Shown piece by piece: positions 28,501 to 37,368 of a DNA stretch of 64,000 bases. This DNA comes from Nostoc sp. UHCC 0926 (GTDB lineage Bacteria > Cyanobacteriota > Cyanobacteriia > Cyanobacteriales > Nostocaceae), in NCBI RefSeq assembly GCF_028623165.1, contig NZ_CP117768.1, positions 620,001 to 684,000 on the forward strand, in the 5' to 3' direction. A program made the position numbers and the translations under genes. The notes below the pieces were generated by a model. That model saw nothing but the letters and a program-made list of their open reading frames with translations. It did no database searches and was not told the DNA's origin. Position 1 is the stretch's first letter, and the number at the start of each line of letters is the position of its first letter.

Positions 28501-28804
28501 CTTTATGAGCCTGTCGCATCATCGCAAAGAGCAACCCGCGCATCAGTTTGATCACACTGTGTTCTAGTTCATAGGTGCGTCCTTGATCGTCGTCAATCTT
28601 GCGGTATGCAAGTCCTAAACCCCAAACTGCCAAAATGCTGTAAACGTTGTCTCGCACCCAGGCATCAGTATAATCACCGTGGGCTGTAATCGCTGTACTC
28701 GCAGGTAGTAAACCAGTAATCGGATTCTGCCGAGTTAGAATGATCGTTTTGATTTGCTGGTAGTAATACTCCAGGCGAGCTAGCAATTTGGTAGATGTTT
28801 TCAT
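25598..28804 (-). CDS. Glycoside hydrolase family 15 / phosphorylase kinase alpha-like protein
   Basis: 1068 aa. The N-terminal (alpha/alpha)6 glucoamylase-like domain, about 1-430, has [20 protein letters not shown] and [20 protein letters not shown], both typical of the bacterial GH15/PHKA-PHKB group, and [20 protein letters not shown]. The C-terminal half (about 470-1068) resembles the C-terminal region of the phosphorylase kinase regulatory subunit. Whether it hydrolyses glucan or is regulatory is not known. It is divergent from the TreS-maltokinase gene 823 bp away; both act on alpha-glucans, suggesting a shared glycogen or trehalose context. Confidence 0.85.
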   Translation of the reverse strand: [1068 protein letters not shown]

Positions 28805-29627
28805 GATTTGGTTCAGAACTACTTGCAGAATTCGACCCTATGACTGTAAAGTGAATTACTTAAACCAAGCCAGAACAAGTTCTGTAATGGTTGATGGGAC
28901 AACAGCTAAGGGTGGTGTGAGTTTATTATTATCTCGTGTTAATAGGTTTCTGGGTACTGAATTTTAGTGATCCCAAACTAAAATACGATATTTGTTCAAA
29001 TCCTTCTTCATATATGTGACACTTTATACCTATATTATTTGATAATTCTAAAGAAGGATCAAAAATCCAAATAAACTTTATTTAATGCTACCGTCGGCTA
29101 AAAATCAAGGATATCGGTGCGTAGACACTCTTAGCGGTGAGCCAGTCCGGTGGACGGGTTCCCCGGCATAAAGGAACTGGTGTTAGCGTAGCGGTAGCGA
29201 TAGCGCAGCGTAAAGCCTACGGCATGGCAACTCTTAGAGACGCTCTTGCGTTCGCTTAGAGCGAGGAACGAGCCGTCGGTACGAGCGTCAACCGTAGGGC
29301 TTGTCGCAGACATCGCTGCAATGCTTTTTGTTAAAAAAACCACATCCAGACATCAGGAACCACCAAAAGATATCTGTCCAGTCTGCGGGGTGGATGCTTT
29401 GTGTTGTCTAGATCCTAGAGACATGCAATAAGTTTTGTTACATGTTTGCACCCTGAAAATTTAAATGAAAATTATATGTATATACATAGTTGGTATGATT
29501 ATTTATCACTAAATATAGCTCGTTTGGTAGTTTCATTACTCATGTAAGATAAATAAGCTATAATCTCAGCGATTGTATCAACTAAAAATATACTTCTATT
29601 AGATATGCGATCGCATATCTTTTTAAA
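28805..29627. other. Divergent intergenic region between the two glucan genes
   Basis: 29118-29310 is a GC-richer dispersed repeat rich in nested short palindromes, for example AGCGTAGCGGTAGCGATAGC near 29186 and an inverted TTAGAGACGCTCTTGCG / CGCTTAGAGCG pair. The rest is AT-rich and likely holds both promoters. A small reading frame at 29321-29431 is listed separately. Confidence 0.5.
29321..29431 (+). CDS. Possible 36-aa cysteine-rich protein
   Basis: MLFVKKTTSRHQEPPKDICP followed by VCGVDALCCLDPRDMQ. The CPVCG plus CC arrangement suggests a small metal-binding peptide. It starts inside the end of a dispersed repeat and has no obvious ribosome site. It may be the remnant of a larger zinc-ribbon protein; the protein-like ending makes it worth listing, at low confidence. 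Confidence 0.3.
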   Translation: MLFVKKTTSRHQEPPKDICPVCGVDALCCLDPRDMQ

Positions 29628-32600
29628 ATGCCAAACTCCAGCTTGAAAGATGACCCATTATGGTTTAAAAATGCAATTATCTACGAACTAGGTGTTCGGA
29701 CATTTGCTGACAGTAATGGTGATGGTATTGGTGATTTTCAAGGGCTGACAGAAAGACTAGACTATTTACAAGATTTAGGTATTACTGCCATCTGGTTGTT
29801 ACCTTTTTTTCCTTCACCACTCAAGGATGATGGTTACGATATTGCTGATTACACTAGTGTCAATTCTATCTATGGCACCTTGGAAGACTTTAAAGCGTTT
29901 TTGAGCGCTGCTCATCAACGGGGTATCCGTGTAATTATTGAGTTAATTATTAACCACACCTCTGACCAACATCCTTGGTTTCAAAGAGCACGTCGTGCCC
30001 CAAAAGGGAGTCAGGAGCGAGATTTTTATGTTTGGAGTGATACTCCTGAAAAATACCAAGAATCGCGAATTATCTTTCAAGATTTTGAGACATCTAACTG
30101 GGCTTGGGATCCAGTTGCCAAAGCTTATTGCTGGCATCGTTTCTATTCCCATCAGCCTGATTTGAATTATGACAATCCTTTGGTGCGCGAGGCAGTATTT
30201 GATGTTCTAGATTTTTGGTTGGAGATGGGTGTAGATGGACTACGTATGGATGCTGTACCTTATCTATACGAACGGGAAGGAACAAACTCCGAAAACTTAC
30301 CCGAAACCCATGCGTATTTGAAGGAGTTGCGATCGCACATCGACGCGAAATTTCCTAACCGGATGTTACTAGCTGAGGCGAACCAATGGCCTGAAGATGC
30401 AGCTCAATATTTCGGTGAGGGGGATGAGTGTCACATGAACTTTCATTTTCCCCTAATGCCGCGTTTGTTTATGGCAGTGCGGATGGAAGATAATTTCCCG
30501 ATTGTAGATATTCTCCAGCAAACTCCATCGATTCCTGATAACTGTCAGTGGGCATTGTTCCTCCGCAACCATGACGAACTGACTCTAGAAATGGTGACAG
30601 ATGAAGACCGAGATTTTATGTATGGGGCCTATGCACAAGACCCAATGATGCGGGTAAATTTAGGCATCCGCCGCAGATTAGCGCCGCTTTTGGGCAATGA
30701 CCGCCGCCAAATTGAGTTACTCAATAGTTTACTATTATCTCTACCAGGAACCCCCGTACTTTACTACGGTGATGAAATTGGCATGGGAGATAACGTTTAT
30801 CTAGGTGATCGCAATGGTGTTCGCACACCTATGCAGTGGAGTTCTGACCGCAACGCTGGTTTTAGTCGCGCCAACCCACAACGTTTGTATCTACCCGTCA
30901 TCGTTGACTCAGAATATCACTACGAAGCACTCAACGTTGAGGCACAACGGACTAATAGCAATTCTCTTTGGTATTGGATGAAACGTTTAATCGCTACTCG
31001 CAAACGATTTGCGGCATTGGGTGAAGGACGTTTTGAATTGGTACAGTCTAATAATCGCAAAGTTTTTGCCTTCAGCCGGATTACCTCTGAAGAAGATGTC
31101 TTGGTAGTAGCAAATTTATCTCGTTATGTACAAACGGTGGCGTTAGATTTATCAACCTTCAATGGGCTACTACCAGTAGAAATTTTTGGTTCTACTGAGT
31201 TCCCAGCAATTACAGAATCGCCCTATTTCCTCAGCTTAAGTCCTTACGGGTTTTACTGGTTTACCTTACAACGCAAACCTAGCTTGACGCAATCTCCTAA
31301 ACCCCAAGCAGACTTGAGCTATCTGCTGGTAAATGGTTCATGGCAGAATGTGATTTTGCAACGAGAGTCAAAAAGCATTCTAGAATCAACGTTGCGGGAT
31401 TACCTTTATACCTGTAGCTGGTTTGGCGGCAAAACTCGGACTGTACAATCAACACAAATCATTGAAGCGATTTCTTTACCCTATAACCAGCAGATAGCTC
31501 AAATTGTTTGGTTGCAGGTAGATTATATCCAGGGAAACAACGAAACTTATCTGTTATTTCTCGCCTATGCAGAAGGTGAGCAAGCAACATATCTTTTGGC
31601 AGAAATGCCGCAAGCTGTGATTGCACGGCTTGGGGTGCAAAGCAGAACAGACACTCCTCCACCCAATACTCAAGAAGTTGGAATTTTATTTGATGCTTTA
31701 GCAGACAAGAACTTTCTCACCTCACTGCTAGATGATGCGATCGCTAATCATCACTCTTATAAAGGGATAACCGGAGAATTATTTGGCACTACTACTGATT
31801 CATTCTCCGAATTGCGCCCAGAGTTAACCAATCGTGAGCCGATTGTCCTGAATAAAGAAGAACAAACCAATACTTATATAGTTTATGGCGATCGCTTGTT
31901 GTTGAAACTCTTCCGCAAAGTCGAGGAGGGTTTGCACCCAGATTTAGAAATCCGGCGTTTCCTATACCAGAAAAAATGCTTGCAACACTCAGTTTTCCTA
32001 GCTGGTGCTTTAGAGTACCGCCGTGCAAATAAAACAGGCAATAAAACTGCCCTACCCACGACTATAGGCATATTACAAGAGTTTATTCCAGATATTCGTA
32101 GTGGCTGGGACTACACTCTTGATAGTTTGCAAAAGTACTTTGATTTAGTGACCACAGAACACGCCACTATTACCGAAGTGCCTCTTCCATCAGGTTATTT
32201 GTTGGATTTACAGAGAAGTGAGATTCCAGAATTGGCAATTGTAACTATCACTTCTTACCTGCAAAGTGTTGAACTGTTGGGTAAATCTACAGCTGAATTC
32301 CATATAGCGCTGGCTGCAAATATAGATAGCTCAGACTTTGCTCCAGAATCTTTTTCATCACTTTATCAACGTTCGATATATCAAAATGCACGTAACTTAA
32401 CTGGACAAGTATTTCGGTTGTTAAAAGAACGAATAAACAACTTGCCAATCAATACTCAACCATTAGCATTAGAAGTTCTTAATAGCCAAGAGAAAATCTT
32501 AGAACGCTTTCAGTTAGTTGTCAGGCAAAAAATTACTGCATTGCGGACTCGTTATCATGGAAACTACCATTTATCACAAGTATTTTACACAGGAAAAGAC

Positions 32601-33014
32601 TTTATTCTTCCTGATTTTGAAGGCAAAGCAGATCGCAGTTTAAGTGAACGACGCATAAAGCGATCGCCTCTACAAGATGTAGCAGGAATGTTGCTATCTT
32701 TCAACTATGCAGTTAACGAAGCTCTCCACTATCAAAAAGAATCTGGGATGATCCTGCCTGAAAATTTACCCCTTATAGAACAATGGGGACAGTTTTGGTA
32801 TACCTGGGTCAGTACTAGCTTTTTGAATTCTTATTTAGAAACTGCTAATAAAGAATCTTTCCTTCCAAAGACAACAGAAGAACTCGATGTACTGCTTTTT
32901 GCCTATCTTCTAGAGCAAGCGATTGATGCAGTAGGCGATGAACTAAATAATCGCTCTGATCGGGTAGAAATTCCACTCAAATTTATTCTGCAATTATTGA
33001 GTGAAACTGCTTAA
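29628..33014 (+). CDS. treS: Trehalose synthase fused to maltokinase-like domain
   Basis: 1128 aa. The N-terminal GH13 domain (about 1-555) begins DPLWFKNAIIYELGVRTFAD; catalytic residues are D208 in GLRMDAVPY, E250 in LLAEANQWPED and D316 in FLRNHDELTLEM, the TreS pattern. TreS interconverts maltose and trehalose. The C-terminal part (about 570-1128) resembles maltokinase Mak/Pep2: YGDRLLLKLFRKVEEGLHPD, ADFLPDFEGKADRSL-like text (FILPDFEGKADRSLSERRIK) and SPLQDVAGMLLSFNYA, the kinase end. The fusion would pass trehalose-derived maltose to maltose-1-phosphate for GlgE-type alpha-glucan synthesis. A small gene with a strong ribosome site follows 58 bp downstream. Confidence 0.95.
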   Translation: MPNSSLKDDPLWFKNAIIYELGVRTFADSNGDGIGDFQGLTERLDYLQDLGITAIWLLPFFPSPLKDDGYDIADYTSVNSIYGTLEDFKAFLSAAHQRGIRVIIELIINHTSDQHPWFQRARRAPKGSQERDFYVWSDTPEKYQESRIIFQDFETSNWAWDPVAKAYCWHRFYSHQPDLNYDNPLVREAVFDVLDFWLEMGVDGLRMDAVPYLYEREGTNSENLPETHAYLKELRSHIDAKFPNRMLLAEANQWPEDAAQYFGEGDECHMNFHFPLMPRLFMAVRMEDNFPIVDILQQTPSIPDNCQWALFLRNHDELTLEMVTDEDRDFMYGAYAQDPMMRVNLGIRRRLAPLLGNDRRQIELLNSLLLSLPGTPVLYYGDEIGMGDNVYLGDRNGVRTPMQWSSDRNAGFSRANPQRLYLPVIVDSEYHYEALNVEAQRTNSNSLWYWMKRLIATRKRFAALGEGRFELVQSNNRKVFAFSRITSEEDVLVVANLSRYVQTVALDLSTFNGLLPVEIFGSTEFPAITESPYFLSLSPYGFYWFTLQRKPSLTQSPKPQADLSYLLVNGSWQNVILQRESKSILESTLRDYLYTCSWFGGKTRTVQSTQIIEAISLPYNQQIAQIVWLQVDYIQGNNETYLLFLAYAEGEQATYLLAEMPQAVIARLGVQSRTDTPPPNTQEVGILFDALADKNFLTSLLDDAIANHHSYKGITGELFGTTTDSFSELRPELTNREPIVLNKEEQTNTYIVYGDRLLLKLFRKVEEGLHPDLEIRRFLYQKKCLQHSVFLAGALEYRRANKTGNKTALPTTIGILQEFIPDIRSGWDYTLDSLQKYFDLVTTEHATITEVPLPSGYLLDLQRSEIPELAIVTITSYLQSVELLGKSTAEFHIALAANIDSSDFAPESFSSLYQRSIYQNARNLTGQVFRLLKERINNLPINTQPLALEVLNSQEKILERFQLVVRQKITALRTRYHGNYHLSQVFYTGKDFILPDFEGKADRSLSERRIKRSPLQDVAGMLLSFNYAVNEALHYQKESGMILPENLPLIEQWGQFWYTWVSTSFLNSYLETANKESFLPKTTEELDVLLFAYLLEQAIDAVGDELNNRSDRVEIPLKFILQLLSETA

Positions 33015-33072
33015 ACAGTTTTTCATAGTACAAAATAACTGCAAGAAATAAATAATATCAGGAGGAAGAAAA

Positions 33073-33273
33073 ATGAGCAATAAAACTGGTGAACTGACAA
33101 GAACAATTTTTTGGAAAGGGAATGCAGAAGAATTTCTAGGGAAGTACTATAACTTACAATGTATTCCGAGAATAGGTGAAGAAGTACAATTAAAAAACAA
33201 AACATGGCTAGTGAAGAGAATTATTTATACTCCCGAAATAGATGACATAACTATCATTTTGGGAGATAAATAG
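33073..33273 (+). CDS. Small hypothetical protein downstream of treS
   Basis: 66 aa, start ATG at 33073 with ribosome site AGGAGG (33060-33065). Contents: MSNKTGELTRTIFWKGNAEE, CIPRIGEEVQLKNKTWLVKR, ending DDITIILGDK. The middle suggests a small beta-barrel (GEEV-L-KTWLVKRI). No family recognised. The 58-bp gap to treS suggests co-transcription. Confidence 0.65.
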   Translation: MSNKTGELTRTIFWKGNAEEFLGKYYNLQCIPRIGEEVQLKNKTWLVKRIIYTPEIDDITIILGDK

Positions 33274-33899
33274 TTTCACCAGTGTTATTGAATCAACTAA
33301 TTTTAGTGTCTTTATATTTTGGTGGTTAATAAAATTTATTTTAAAACCACTAAGGCACAAAGACACAAAGATAATTCAAGATTAATGAACTATCCCTCGT
33401 AATGTTTTAGTATTAATATTAGTAATCAAGCACAAAGAAACAAGGTTTTAAATATTCTCTAATAACAGTAATAAAAGAGCTTTAACTGTAAGTTTTTACT
33501 GTTATGTATCGCGAAACTATGACTGCTTTCTTACCAACATGAGTCACTGACGTGTTAGTAAAATGTAATGGTGTGGATTAATGCTAGAATTAACCACGCA
33601 TGAAATTGCTTAAGGGACTGAAAAAAAATAAATTATCCAAAATTATTTGTACATTTGTAGGGGCGCAAGGCCTTGCGCCCTTTAAGTTACACCAACTTAC
33701 GAAAAAACGAACCGCGATCGCGCAGTGTCTCGTAGAGAAGGGCGCAAAGTACACATAGACGCAGCAGCGGCTACTCTGCGAGAACGCTAAGAGCGAACCC
33801 GCAGGTTAGGAATAAGAGTTTTAGAGAGTTATTACGTAAGCCCTAACGAAAATGACCTGAAACTCAGGGCAATTAAATTACTGCCTAGTGACAAATGTC
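33274..33899. other. Intergenic region with dispersed element copy 2
   Basis: 33612-33680 is the second copy of the element at 7624-7696, here ending in a perfect palindrome GGGCGCAAGGCCTTGCGCCC (33661-33680). Downstream, 33718-33800 is a mosaic of short GC-rich repeats of the AGCAGCGGCTACTCTGCGAG kind. No gene seen. Confidence 0.55.
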
Positions 33900-34100
33900 A
33901 CAAATACTGAATCATAATATTCAGTATCTACCGGAGAGGGCTATTCCGGGTTAGGATGATGACTAGCGATGCCTTAATTCAGATATCGATATTGAATTGT
34001 TGAGATTTTATGGACCATAGTCCACAAGATGGCAGTATCAACCTCCTCTGACCTGGCGAGGAAGTCTCCCAGCGCGGGGGAGACTTAGGAGATATATATT
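33900..34100 (+). promoter_or_regulatory. Structured 5' leader of mgtE, candidate RNA regulator
   Basis: Successive stems precede the mgtE ATG: ATACTGAAT/ATTCAGTAT (33904-33912/33919-33927), CCGGA/TCCGG near 33931-33949, AATTCA/TGAATT enclosing ATATCGATAT near 33976-33998, TGGAC/GTCCA (34011-34024), and AAGTCTCCC/GGGAGACTT (34062-34070/34078-34086), which abuts the ribosome site AGGAG at 34087-34091. CTCCT at 34043-34047 could pair with that site. It does not match the M-box consensus I remember. Mg2+ control would fit the gene, but is inference. Confidence 0.45.
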
Positions 34101-35453
34101 ATGCTCACAGAAGATATTCGTGATTTGCTGACTGATACTACCGATTTAAACCAATTGAAATGGGATTTAAATCGCTTACAACCTGTGGATGTGGGAGAAT
34201 ATATTACACAATTGCTTGAAAAAGAACGCGCGCTCGCATTCCGTTTACTCAACAAAGGTCAGGCAATTAATGTATTTGAATATCTGCCAACAGAGGTGCA
34301 GCAGGAACTAATTAATTCTCTGCATGATGTCCAGGTAGTGCAACTTGTAGAAGCAATGAGTCCTGATGAACGGGCAGAATTGTTTGACGAACTACCCGCT
34401 GGGGTAATCAAACGACTGTTACAGGAACTGAGTCCAGAACAAAGGCAAGCAACAGCAACGATTCTCGGCTATCCAGAAGGCACTGCTGGGCGGGTGATGA
34501 CAACCGAATATGTGCGGTTGCGGCAAGGATTGACTGTAGGTGAAGCCCTAAGTAAAATCCGCCGTCAGGACGAAGACAAGGAGTCGATTTACTACGCCTA
34601 CGTCACAGATGACAACCGGACACTGGTGAGAGTAGTTTCACTGCGCCAGTTGCTGTTTACCTTTCCCGATGTTTTCATCAAGGATATTTCTAGCGATCGC
34701 GTCATCAAAGTTAGAACTGAAACTCCTCAAGAAGAAGTGGCGCGAATCATGCAGCGCTACGACTTAATTGCTATCCCCGTAGTTGACCGAGAAGACCGAT
34801 TGGTCGGCATTGTCACCATTGATGATGTGATGGATATTTTGGAAGAGGAAGCCACAGAAGATATTCAAAAACTAGCGGGTGTGGGTGGTGATGAAGCAGC
34901 TTTATCCTCTCCCTTACTTACCATCCGCAACCGCTTACCTTGGCTGTTGGGCATCATGGCACTGTATATTGGTGCCGCCAGTGCGATCGCGCCTTTTCAA
35001 TCTGTAATTGCCGCAGTGCCGGTTTTAGCAGTAATCATGCCGATTTTTTCCAACACTGGTGGCACTGTTGGTATTCAATCATTAACGGTGACAATCCGCG
35101 GTTTGGGAGTAGGTGAGGTAACACCCAAAGATACCTTGAAAATTCTCCGCAAAGAACTTTTAGCCGGTTTAGCTACAGCCCTAGTTTTAGCCACAACGAT
35201 GATCCTGCTTTCCTTAATTTGGGCGCGACCTCAAGAGCGATGGGTGGCTTTAATTGCCGGAATGGTAATGGCAACTAATACAATTGTGGCTGTTACACTC
35301 GGCACTTTACTGCCAATGGGTTTGAAACGACTGAAGCTTGACCCAGCACTAGTTAGTGGGCCGTTGGTGACTACAATGCTAGATACTATTGGGTTTTTAA
35401 CGTTTCTTACCCTGATTTCGTTTGCTTTGCAGGTATTACATTTACCAAGTTAA
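34101..35453 (+). CDS. mgtE: MgtE magnesium transporter
   Basis: 450 aa. The N-terminal cytoplasmic MgtE_N domain (about 10-125) has EAMSPDERAELFDELPAGVI; two CBS domains follow (about 130-255) with GTAGRVMTTEYVRL and VPVVDREDRLVGIVTIDDVM-type text; then five membrane helices (about 275-450) with the pore region PVLAVIMPIFSNTGGTVGIQ. CBS/N domains gate the channel by Mg2+ in the family. A structured leader of about 200 nt precedes it. Confidence 0.96.
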   Translation: MLTEDIRDLLTDTTDLNQLKWDLNRLQPVDVGEYITQLLEKERALAFRLLNKGQAINVFEYLPTEVQQELINSLHDVQVVQLVEAMSPDERAELFDELPAGVIKRLLQELSPEQRQATATILGYPEGTAGRVMTTEYVRLRQGLTVGEALSKIRRQDEDKESIYYAYVTDDNRTLVRVVSLRQLLFTFPDVFIKDISSDRVIKVRTETPQEEVARIMQRYDLIAIPVVDREDRLVGIVTIDDVMDILEEEATEDIQKLAGVGGDEAALSSPLLTIRNRLPWLLGIMALYIGAASAIAPFQSVIAAVPVLAVIMPIFSNTGGTVGIQSLTVTIRGLGVGEVTPKDTLKILRKELLAGLATALVLATTMILLSLIWARPQERWVALIAGMVMATNTIVAVTLGTLLPMGLKRLKLDPALVSGPLVTTMLDTIGFLTFLTLISFALQVLHLPS

Positions 35454-35752
35454 TCAGCTAATGTGCGTTCAAATAGCGGATTTTTTCCTGAAAACTGTCA
35501 TTAGTCACTAGTACACTGTGGCGGAAGTTTGCCTACCTTTAACCAGTTGCTCAGATCAACTTCTCTGCTTAATTGAGATGGTAGCTGGATTTCTGCTGTG
35601 CTGTACTAGTCTTTTATGAATACAAATGACTAATGACAAAACAATAGATATCTAATTTGATAGAAGACAGGTGATATCATTTCCTCTGCATATGTAAATT
35701 AAAAAGCTGTAGAGACGCGATCGCTCTCTATGCAGGAAACTGATTGCTATTT

Positions 35753-36805
35753 ATGCCTACTACCACCTGGAATCGTCATCACATTCTTTCCCTAGCTGAC
35801 TTCACTACCGCTGAATATGATACAGTTTTGCAAACTGCTGCCAGTTTTCAAGAGGTGCTATCACGGCGGACGAAGAAAGTGCCAACCTTGCAGGGACAGG
35901 TGGTGGCGAATTTATTTTTTGAACCCTCTACCCGGACTCGCAGCAGTTTTGAAATCGCTGCTAAACGCTTAAGTGCTGATACACTGAACTTCGCCGCAGC
36001 CACTTCCTCTATGACTAAAGGTGAGACAATTCTCGACACGGCGAAAACCTATTTGGCCATGGGAACTGATATTATGGTAGTCCGCCATCGAGAGGCAGGA
36101 GTACCGAATGCGATCGCGGCTGAAATGGATCGTTTAGGTGTACGAGTTAGCGTCCTCAATGCTGGTGATGGTCAACATGAGCATCCTTCCCAAGCCCTGC
36201 TAGATTTATTTACCATTTGTACTTTAATCGACCCAGATCACCCCCGACTAGAACTTTTAAAGGGTAAAAAGATTGCTATTGTTGGGGATATTCTCCATTC
36301 TCGCGTGGCGCGATCGAATATCTGGAGTTTAATTGCCAGTGGTGCCGAAGTACATCTGGCAGCACCACCAACCCTCTTACCCAAGTTATTTGCCGAGTAT
36401 CTTTTGGAATCAGGAGTCAGAAGTCAAGATTTTGTTATCTCCTCATCTCCCTCATTCCCCACTCCCCACTCCCCAAATCAACAACTTTTTCTACATTGGC
36501 AGCTGGAACCAGCTTTGCAAAATGCTGATTTTGTCATGACTTTGCGCTTGCAAAAGGAACGCATGACGGCTCATTTGCTGCCAAGTTTGCGAGAATATCA
36601 TCAGCTATTTGGCATTACACGCACAAAGCTGCAACATTGTAAACCTAACGTCAAAATTTTGCATCCAGGCCCAGTCAACCGTGGTGTTGAAATTAGTTCT
36701 GAATTGATGGATGACCCAGAATTTAGTCTCATTCAATCGCAAGTTACCAGTGGTGTTGCTGTTCGCATGGCCTTACTGTATTTGTTAGGTAGCGGCAAGG
36801 CTTAA
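35753..36805 (+). CDS. pyrB: Aspartate carbamoyltransferase catalytic chain
   Basis: 350 aa from ATG 35753; an in-frame TTG at 35744 is better spaced from AGGA (35734-35737), so the start is not certain. Second step of pyrimidine synthesis. Carbamoyl phosphate motif [32 protein letters not shown] and the C-terminal [14 protein letters not shown] are all intact. Residues about 219-244 (36407-36484) form a low-complexity Ser/Pro insert ([12 protein letters not shown]) coded by CCCCACT-type repeats like those between genes; it falls between [10 protein letters not shown] and [11 protein letters not shown], probably a surface loop. The enzyme is about 20-25 residues longer than expected for this reason. 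Confidence 0.95.
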   Translation: MPTTTWNRHHILSLADFTTAEYDTVLQTAASFQEVLSRRTKKVPTLQGQVVANLFFEPSTRTRSSFEIAAKRLSADTLNFAAATSSMTKGETILDTAKTYLAMGTDIMVVRHREAGVPNAIAAEMDRLGVRVSVLNAGDGQHEHPSQALLDLFTICTLIDPDHPRLELLKGKKIAIVGDILHSRVARSNIWSLIASGAEVHLAAPPTLLPKLFAEYLLESGVRSQDFVISSSPSFPTPHSPNQQLFLHWQLEPALQNADFVMTLRLQKERMTAHLLPSLREYHQLFGITRTKLQHCKPNVKILHPGPVNRGVEISSELMDDPEFSLIQSQVTSGVAVRMALLYLLGSGKA

Positions 36806-36809
36806 TTGA

Positions 36810-37076
36810 CATCCACCTTTAGATATTCCTTTCACGCCCACAGCCAAGCAGGCATTAGAACTGTCGGTAAAACAATCTCGACAACTTGGTGTTAACTACG
36901 TTGGCACAGAGCATCTGCTCTTAGGTATTCTCTGCGAAGGTGCAACAGGTAGAGGAAAGGGAGTAGCAATTAGGGTTCTGCAAAATCTTGCGGTAGACCT
37001 GGTTTCGTTAGAACAACGGCTGCAAAGAGCTTTGACTTACAGCAGAATTCAAGTATTTGAACCACATCTGTCGTAG
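36810..37076 (+). pseudogene. Clp N-terminal-domain relic
   Basis: An open stretch without a start codon codes HPPLDIPFTPTAKQALELSV, RQLGVNYVGTEHLLLGILCE and GKGVAIRVLQNLAVDLVSLE, matching the second repeat of the ClpC-type N domain. An in-frame TGA sits directly upstream (36807-36809), and the first repeat and all AAA+ domains are missing. It begins five bases after the pyrB stop. The stop TAG is supplied by a dispersed palindrome, which suggests that insertion or deletion at that repeat ended the frame. Confidence 0.75.
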
Positions 37077-37100
37077 GGGCGCAAGGCCTTGCGCCCCTAC
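37073..37100. repeat. Perfect 28-bp dispersed palindrome
   Basis: Perfect palindrome centred on AAGGCCTT with arms GTAGGGGCGC and GCGCCCCTAC. The same core occurs at 33657-33680 and in degenerate form at 7624-7651. Further downstream, AGTCCGATCGGACT (37219-37232) is another perfect palindrome, and ACGTATATAGA/TCTATATACGT (37150-37160/37179-37189) a third inverted repeat. Confidence 0.8.
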
Positions 37101-37368
37101 CGCGTGGTCTATTTACCTGAAAATAGCTGTAAGATGCTCAGACGTTTATACGTATATAGAAACACAAAATACTGCGTCTCTATATACGTAAAATTAATAC
37201 TAATAATCTTTTAATTTTAGTCCGATCGGACTACCTTACAGAAAAATACATAGTCTCATAGAAATTATGTATTCCTCCGATCGCATGAGGACAGAATTCT
37301 GTAATTTTGGCATACTGGTAGCGTAGAAGTTAAGAATTTAAAGACTTCTAGAAGTGTCGGAGGTAAAT

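Noticed and set aside
29118..29310. Degenerate insertion sequence in the treS upstream region
   Set aside because: No transposase fragment in any frame and no clear terminal inverted repeats or target duplication; treated as a dispersed palindromic repeat.
33900..34100. M-box or yybP-ykoY riboswitch before mgtE
   Set aside because: The conserved core sequences I remember for both classes are not present; kept only as an unclassified leader.
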